In this document: piece by piece, positions 51,905 through 55,734 of the stretch
Layout: each line of letters begins with the position of its first letter
How positions within the stretch are numbered: the stretch's first letter is position 1
NCBI GenBank assembly: GCA_028822645.1
Contig: JAPKDG010000011.1
Location: 1-55,734, forward strand
Length of the DNA: 55,734 nucleotides
From: Longimicrobiales bacterium
GTDB lineage: Bacteria; Gemmatimonadota; Gemmatimonadetes; Longimicrobiales; Gaopeijiaceae
Direction: 5' to 3'
Position numbers and translations under genes: made by a program
The notes under the pieces: model-generated
Seen by the model: the letters and a program-made list of their open reading frames with translations, nothing else
Databases searched by the model: none
Told to the model about the DNA's origin: nothing

Positions 51905-53789
51905 TATTTTCCCATGTAAACGTTAAACCTTCTAATTTCTTATCTAGCTCAGTTCTCTCCTTACTTAAGTTTGTTGTTTCCTGCGGATCGGTCCTTTCAT
52001 AATAATCAGGCTCAGCAAAAATCTGGTCTATTTCTCTAATCCGAGATTCAATCGCATCAATCTGATTCCATAGTTCTTTTTCTTTTTTGTCAGCATCCTT
52101 TTCTTTCACATTTTTCTGGCTTGACGTCTTCGTAATGTTTTTCTTCAGTTTTTTTGTTTGTTTGGCCTTCAATACCACTCGATCAACATCAAGATGGTCA
52201 TCACCACAGAAATGCACATACTCCTCATAGGTCCCCTTGTAGTCCAATATGCCCTCAGGGTTTATTTCAAGGATCCTATTAGCCAACTGTCCCACGAACC
52301 ATCTATCATGGGAGACAAACACAAGAGTTCCTTCATAGGCTTTCAAACCCTTCACCAGTGCTTCTATCGATTCCAAGTCCAAATGATTTGTCGGCTCGTC
52401 TAACACAAGAACATTGGGGTTTAACATGGTCAGTCTTCCGAAGACCAGTCTTGCCGATTCTCCTCCGGACAGAGCGATTAAGCGTTTCTTGCTTTCATCT
52501 CCAGTGAAAAGCATCAAAGCCATCCTCGAGCGAACATAGCCAATATCCTTTTCAGGACAAAAACCCCATATCCATCCCTCTGCTGTTTCCTTGGACGATT
52601 TAAAATAATCCTTATTGTCCTGTGGAAAGTACCCCAAATGTGTCTCATAACCCCATTCTACTTCCCCTTCATCTGCCTGCAATTCTCCCATGATAATTTT
52701 CAGGAGTGTGGACTTTCCAATCCCATTGGGACCCATGATTGCCAAACGGTCTCCACGTTCAACAAGGATGTCCACTCCGTTTAATACCTGCTTAGTTCCA
52801 AATGCCTTCTTAACCCCTTTTACCTTGAGCACATCCCTACCACTTGCACGCTGCTGTTCAAAGCGAAAGGTGGGATACCTACGAGAAGTTGGAGGCAAAG
52901 TGACCAAAGCATCTGATTTTTTCTCGATCATTCTAATTTTACTTTGTGCTTGCCTTGCTTTGCTTGCTTTGGCTCGGAACCTATCTACAAATTTTTGATG
53001 TTCTGATATTTCCCGTTCACGGGAACTAATGTCTTTCTCTCTTCGCTCTCTTTCCGAGATTTTGGCCTTTAAAAACTGGGTGTAGTTACCGGTATACATT
53101 AGAACCGTTTCATAATCGACATCCAAAATCTTATTTGAAACATTGTCGAGAAATCGATGGTCATGGGAGATGACTACCACAGCTCCAGCAAAATCTCTCA
53201 GAAATGTTTCCAGCCAACGGATAGAAAGTATGTCCAAATGATTTGTCGGCTCATCCAGCAATAATAAATCAGGTGAACCCGCCAGTACCTGCGCTAGCAG
53301 AACTCTGAGCTTAAACCCTCCTGAAAGAGTCGATAACGGTTCTTGGTGGACATCTGCCGGCAAGCCAAGACCTTCCAGTATCTTGGTTGCCCTTGCTTCA
53401 GCTGTGTAGCCGTCATTCAATTGAATCATCTCTTCCAAATCAGAAAACTTATCAGCGTCGAACTCTTCTTCTGCATTAGCCAACAGAGCTTCTTTCGCTT
53501 CCATAGCTTCCCACAACTCGCTATGTCCCATCATAGCCACACTAATGATTTTTCTGTCTTCATAGAGATATTGGTCTTGTCTCAACATCCCCATTCTTAG
53601 GCGTTTTTGAATGGTCACAGAACCCGAACTCGGTTCAATGTCTCCGCTGAGGATACTTAGAAGAGTCGTCTTCCCAGAACCATTAGCACCGACTAGCCCA
53701 CAACGATCCCCAGGGTTTATCTGGGACGAAACATTGGCGAACAGAATCCTGTCCCCATAAGTCTTGGTAATATTTGAAATAGAAATCAT
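51876..53789 (-). CDS. ABC-F family ATPase, YbiT-like (637 aa)
   Basis: Two ABC domains are present with no membrane segments. Domain 1 has Walker A at residues 34-42 (GANGSGKTT), LSGGFKLRVLLAQ and LLLDEPTNHLD. A charged linker (~240-300) joins domain 2, with GPNGIGKST, LSGGESARLVFGRL and LVLDEPTNHLD. A C-terminal Lys-rich coiled coil (~545-637) follows. ABC-F proteins bind ribosomes at the exit site and ease stalling, and the FEQQRASGRDVLKVKGVKKAFG region is closest in my reading to YbiT/Uup types. It stands alone, convergent with the NHL gene and divergent from asparaginase. Confidence 0.92.
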   Translation of the reverse strand: MISISNITKTYGDRILFANVSSQINPGDRCGLVGANGSGKTTLLSILSGDIEPSSGSVTIQKRLRMGMLRQDQYLYEDRKIISVAMMGHSELWEAMEAKEALLANAEEEFDADKFSDLEEMIQLNDGYTAEARATKILEGLGLPADVHQEPLSTLSGGFKLRVLLAQVLAGSPDLLLLDEPTNHLDILSIRWLETFLRDFAGAVVVISHDHRFLDNVSNKILDVDYETVLMYTGNYTQFLKAKISERERREKDISSREREISEHQKFVDRFRAKASKARQAQSKIRMIEKKSDALVTLPPTSRRYPTFRFEQQRASGRDVLKVKGVKKAFGTKQVLNGVDILVERGDRLAIMGPNGIGKSTLLKIIMGELQADEGEVEWGYETHLGYFPQDNKDYFKSSKETAEGWIWGFCPEKDIGYVRSRMALMLFTGDESKKRLIALSGGESARLVFGRLTMLNPNVLVLDEPTNHLDLESIEALVKGLKAYEGTLVFVSHDRWFVGQLANRILEINPEGILDYKGTYEEYVHFCGDDHLDVDRVVLKAKQTKKLKKNITKTSSQKNVKEKDADKKEKELWNQIDAIESRIREIDQIFAEPDYYERTDPQETTNLSKERTELDKKLEGLTFTWENMEKRKKIPG

Positions 53790-53904
53790 GGCAACAATTT
53801 AAATGAAATTCTTAAGATCGATATCCCCTTAGACAATCATAACCATAATTATCACGCCATCGGTAACTACTTTCATCTATCTAGCATAAGCTTAGATTGG
53901 ATCC

Positions 53905-54933
53905 ATGAAAAATATCATTTTAGTTGTCTCAGCTTTTCTGCTTGTATTCACCTTGTCGATTTCTGGACAAACTCCAGAAAAGCCCCACGTAGTGATCCTA
54001 ACCACTGGGGGAACAATCGCATCACGTAGTGATGCTCCTAGCTTGGAAGGAAATGCCTTAGTACAGGCTGTTCCCCAGATTCTAGACTACGCCTCTGTTA
54101 GGGTTGAAGAGATCGCTCGGACTGGATCATCTCGCATAACTCCTAAGATATGGCTGCGTCTTGGAAAGCGTATTAATGAAATTTTCTCACAAGATTCAAC
54201 TGTGAGCGGAGTGGTCGTTACACATGGCACAGACACCATGGAAGAGACTGCCTACTACCTCAACTTAGTCGTTAAAGATGATAGGCCGGTCGTCATGGTA
54301 GGGTCCATGCGGTCTGCCAATGTGATATCCGCTGATGGCCCTTCTAATCTTCTACAAGGGGTGAGAGTCGCCACAAAAACACATTCCAAAAACCGTGGCG
54401 TAATGATCGTAATGAATGATGAAATCAATTCAGCTCGTGATGCATGGAAAACGGACAACCAAAGAGTACAAACATTCCGCTCCACTGATCACGGAGTCCT
54501 TGGATATGCAGACCCAGATACGGTCATTTTTTATAGGAACCCTTCACATTTACACACTATAAACAGTGTTTTTCAATTGGATGAGGTAGAGATTCTTCCA
54601 GAAGTGCCCATAGTCATTGACTACGCAGGCTTCGATGGTTCTACCATTATTCATTGGAAGGACAGAAATCCAGCAGGAATAATAGTTCAAACTTTTGCAG
54701 GTGGACGAATGAGCTCCGGTGCTCTTGATGGGATCCGAAGAGCAACGGCAGATGGCATTCCCGTTGTCATCGCTTCAAGGGTACCTGGAGGTAGAATTCC
54801 TGGCAGTCCTCCCATAGCCGGAACCATACTGGCTCGTGATCTCCCGGCTCACAAGGCCAGAGTTCTCCTCATGGTAGCTCTAGCAGACCATTCCCATAAA
54901 GAAACCCTTACGTCTATCTTTAACCAATATTAG
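53905..54933 (+). CDS. Type II (exported) L-asparaginase (342 aa)
   Basis: A Sec signal (residues ~4-22) is followed by the asparaginase core with both catalytic Thr motifs, LTTGGTIAS (Thr37) and VVTHGTDTMEETAYYL (residues ~106-111). The remaining active-site motifs fit the type II enzyme: MRSANVISADGPSNLL, and a Lys in DAWKTDN. Export suggests it frees aspartate and ammonia from extracellular asparagine or peptides. GGATCC lies just before the ATG. Confidence 0.93.
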   Translation: MKNIILVVSAFLLVFTLSISGQTPEKPHVVILTTGGTIASRSDAPSLEGNALVQAVPQILDYASVRVEEIARTGSSRITPKIWLRLGKRINEIFSQDSTVSGVVVTHGTDTMEETAYYLNLVVKDDRPVVMVGSMRSANVISADGPSNLLQGVRVATKTHSKNRGVMIVMNDEINSARDAWKTDNQRVQTFRSTDHGVLGYADPDTVIFYRNPSHLHTINSVFQLDEVEILPEVPIVIDYAGFDGSTIIHWKDRNPAGIIVQTFAGGRMSSGALDGIRRATADGIPVVIASRVPGGRIPGSPPIAGTILARDLPAHKARVLLMVALADHSHKETLTSIFNQY

Positions 54934-54959
54934 CATTAGAAACCTATAGGATTCACAGA

Positions 54960-55571
54960 TTGTCAGAAGCCAACAAAATAGAAATCCCTAAAGCAAAGAA
55001 AGGGAAGAAAATCTGGAGAGCAATCTTCCACGCTATGAGTGGGACCCTGCTCGTCGGATGGATTATTACATTCGATATAGACAAACCCATGTATATAGCA
55101 GCGGTTACCGGCATCTTCACACTCTCACTTGCTTTCGATCTACTGCGGCTGCGGAACGAAGGAATCAACCGATTTTTTTTAGAAACTTTTCGGCGACTCG
55201 CAACACCACGTGAGTCCAAAAGCATCGCATCTTCCACCTGGCTAGCTTTCGGAGTCCTCATAACGTTGACTTTCTTCCCAGAAACCGCAGCATTATCAGC
55301 CATCTTAGTACATTCATGGGCCGATCCTGCAGCAGGATACGTAGGCCAGAAATGGGGAAAAAGACCATTTTTAGGTGGTAGCATAGAGGGAACCGTAGCT
55401 TTTATTTTTGTAGCATTCCTCACACTAAATATCGGCTACTCTCTGCAGGTATCTTTTTGTTCAGGTTGTTTGTGTGCATTAGTTGAACGGCTGGCATGGC
55501 CCATAGATGACAACTTATTGGTTCCACCTGTTTGTGCTGGGATACTCACAGCTCTGACACTGCTCCTCTAA
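54960..55571 (+). CDS. CTP-dependent dolichol/phytol kinase-like membrane protein (203 aa)
   Basis: The start is TTG 54960 with TAGGAT about 8 bases upstream; the next ATG (55035) would remove the first membrane-proximal residues. About six membrane segments are present, with family motifs: RAIFHAMSGTLLVGW, SIASSTWLAFGV, DPAAGYVGQKWGKRPFLGGSIEGTVAF and VERLAWPIDDNLLVPPVCAG. These match the SEC59/VTE5 type of CTP-dependent lipid kinases, which phosphorylate polyprenols or phytol; the GS-EGT and DD residues are central to that activity. The substrate is not known. It follows asparaginase by 26 bases. Confidence 0.85.
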   Translation: MSEANKIEIPKAKKGKKIWRAIFHAMSGTLLVGWIITFDIDKPMYIAAVTGIFTLSLAFDLLRLRNEGINRFFLETFRRLATPRESKSIASSTWLAFGVLITLTFFPETAALSAILVHSWADPAAGYVGQKWGKRPFLGGSIEGTVAFIFVAFLTLNIGYSLQVSFCSGCLCALVERLAWPIDDNLLVPPVCAGILTALTLLL

Positions 55572-55604
55572 TCAACTCCTCAAGATCACTTTGTACTAAA
55601 CAAT

Positions 55605-55642
55605 AAAAAAACCCCTCCTGATTTTTATCCGTCAGAAGGAGT
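55605..55642 (-). terminator. Bidirectional terminator between the lipid kinase gene and tRNA-Ile
   Basis: On the minus strand an 11-bp stem with two G-T pairs (55632-55642 with 55611-55621) and a ten-base loop is followed by six T. It would end the tRNA transcript. On the plus strand the same hairpin is followed by TTTT and can end the kinase transcript. Confidence 0.8.
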
Positions 55643-55662
55643 TTTACAAGTTTCATGAATAA

Positions 55663-55734
<72 letters not shown>

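Overview
The window (55.7 kb, GC in the mid-40s per cent by eye, not counted) is a dense bacterial chromosome segment. About 38 protein genes and one tRNA lie in short operons. No phage, insertion sequence or CRISPR array is visible. No gene-free stretch exceeds 300 bases; the longest gaps (41801-42070, 21079-21311, 29244-29475, 28416-28616, 31744-31944) look like promoter or terminator regions. The gene types suggest a Gram-negative heterotroph with many secreted proteins: lipoproteins with LxxC boxes, Tat and Sec signals, DUF5916-type outer-membrane barrels, DUF1592/DUF1552 proteins, sortilin-like BNR propellers and S9/M20/M55 peptidases. Marine Gemmatimonadota or a relative would fit, but this is an impression from gene content, not a proof.

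Layout. 1-1449: the 3' end of a sulfane dehydrogenase pair (soxC, soxD). 1597-4200: a lipoprotein, a secreted protein of unknown role and a YVTN beta-propeller. 4322-17628: the most striking part, two adjacent minus-strand operons that each encode a DUF1592-family exported cytochrome-like protein, a Tat-exported DUF1552 protein and an exported ankyrin protein. The second operon also carries a short-chain fatty-acid transporter (AtoE type), whose start overlaps the ankyrin stop. Both operons share a conserved 45-bp upstream element. 17802-21078: M20 peptidase, a small exported protein and a His-rich membrane protein. 21312-24396: FKBP lipoprotein, a divergent Nramp-like transporter and an M55 D-aminopeptidase. 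24494-28415: a likely formyl-CoA operon (ThDP-dependent lyase, Frc-type CoA-transferase, formyltransferase/hydrolase-like protein). 28617-36719: MarC, two DUF5916-type barrels flanking a POT peptide transporter, and a small orphan protein. 36827-41800: FKBP lipoprotein, then an operon of APC permease, aldo/keto reductase-RidA fusion and class V PLP enzyme. 42071-51830: S9 peptidase, sortilin-like propeller protein, amidase, small exported proteins, a cyclophilin lipoprotein and an NHL propeller. 51876-55734: ABC-F ATPase, type II asparaginase, a dolichol/phytol-kinase-like enzyme, a bidirectional terminator and tRNA-Ile(GAU), whose 5' end is cut by the window edge.

How the genes may work together. 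Many products fit scavenging of peptides and amides: outer-membrane barrels, a POT transporter, S9, M20 and M55 peptidases, amidase, asparaginase and an APC permease. Thiosulfate oxidation (SoxCD) and formyl-CoA/C1 metabolism would add energy and carbon. The duplicated cytochrome/DUF1552/ankyrin operons have no established function. They, and the formyl-CoA operon, are the best candidates here for undescribed biology. All functional calls rest on motif and family recognition without database searches.
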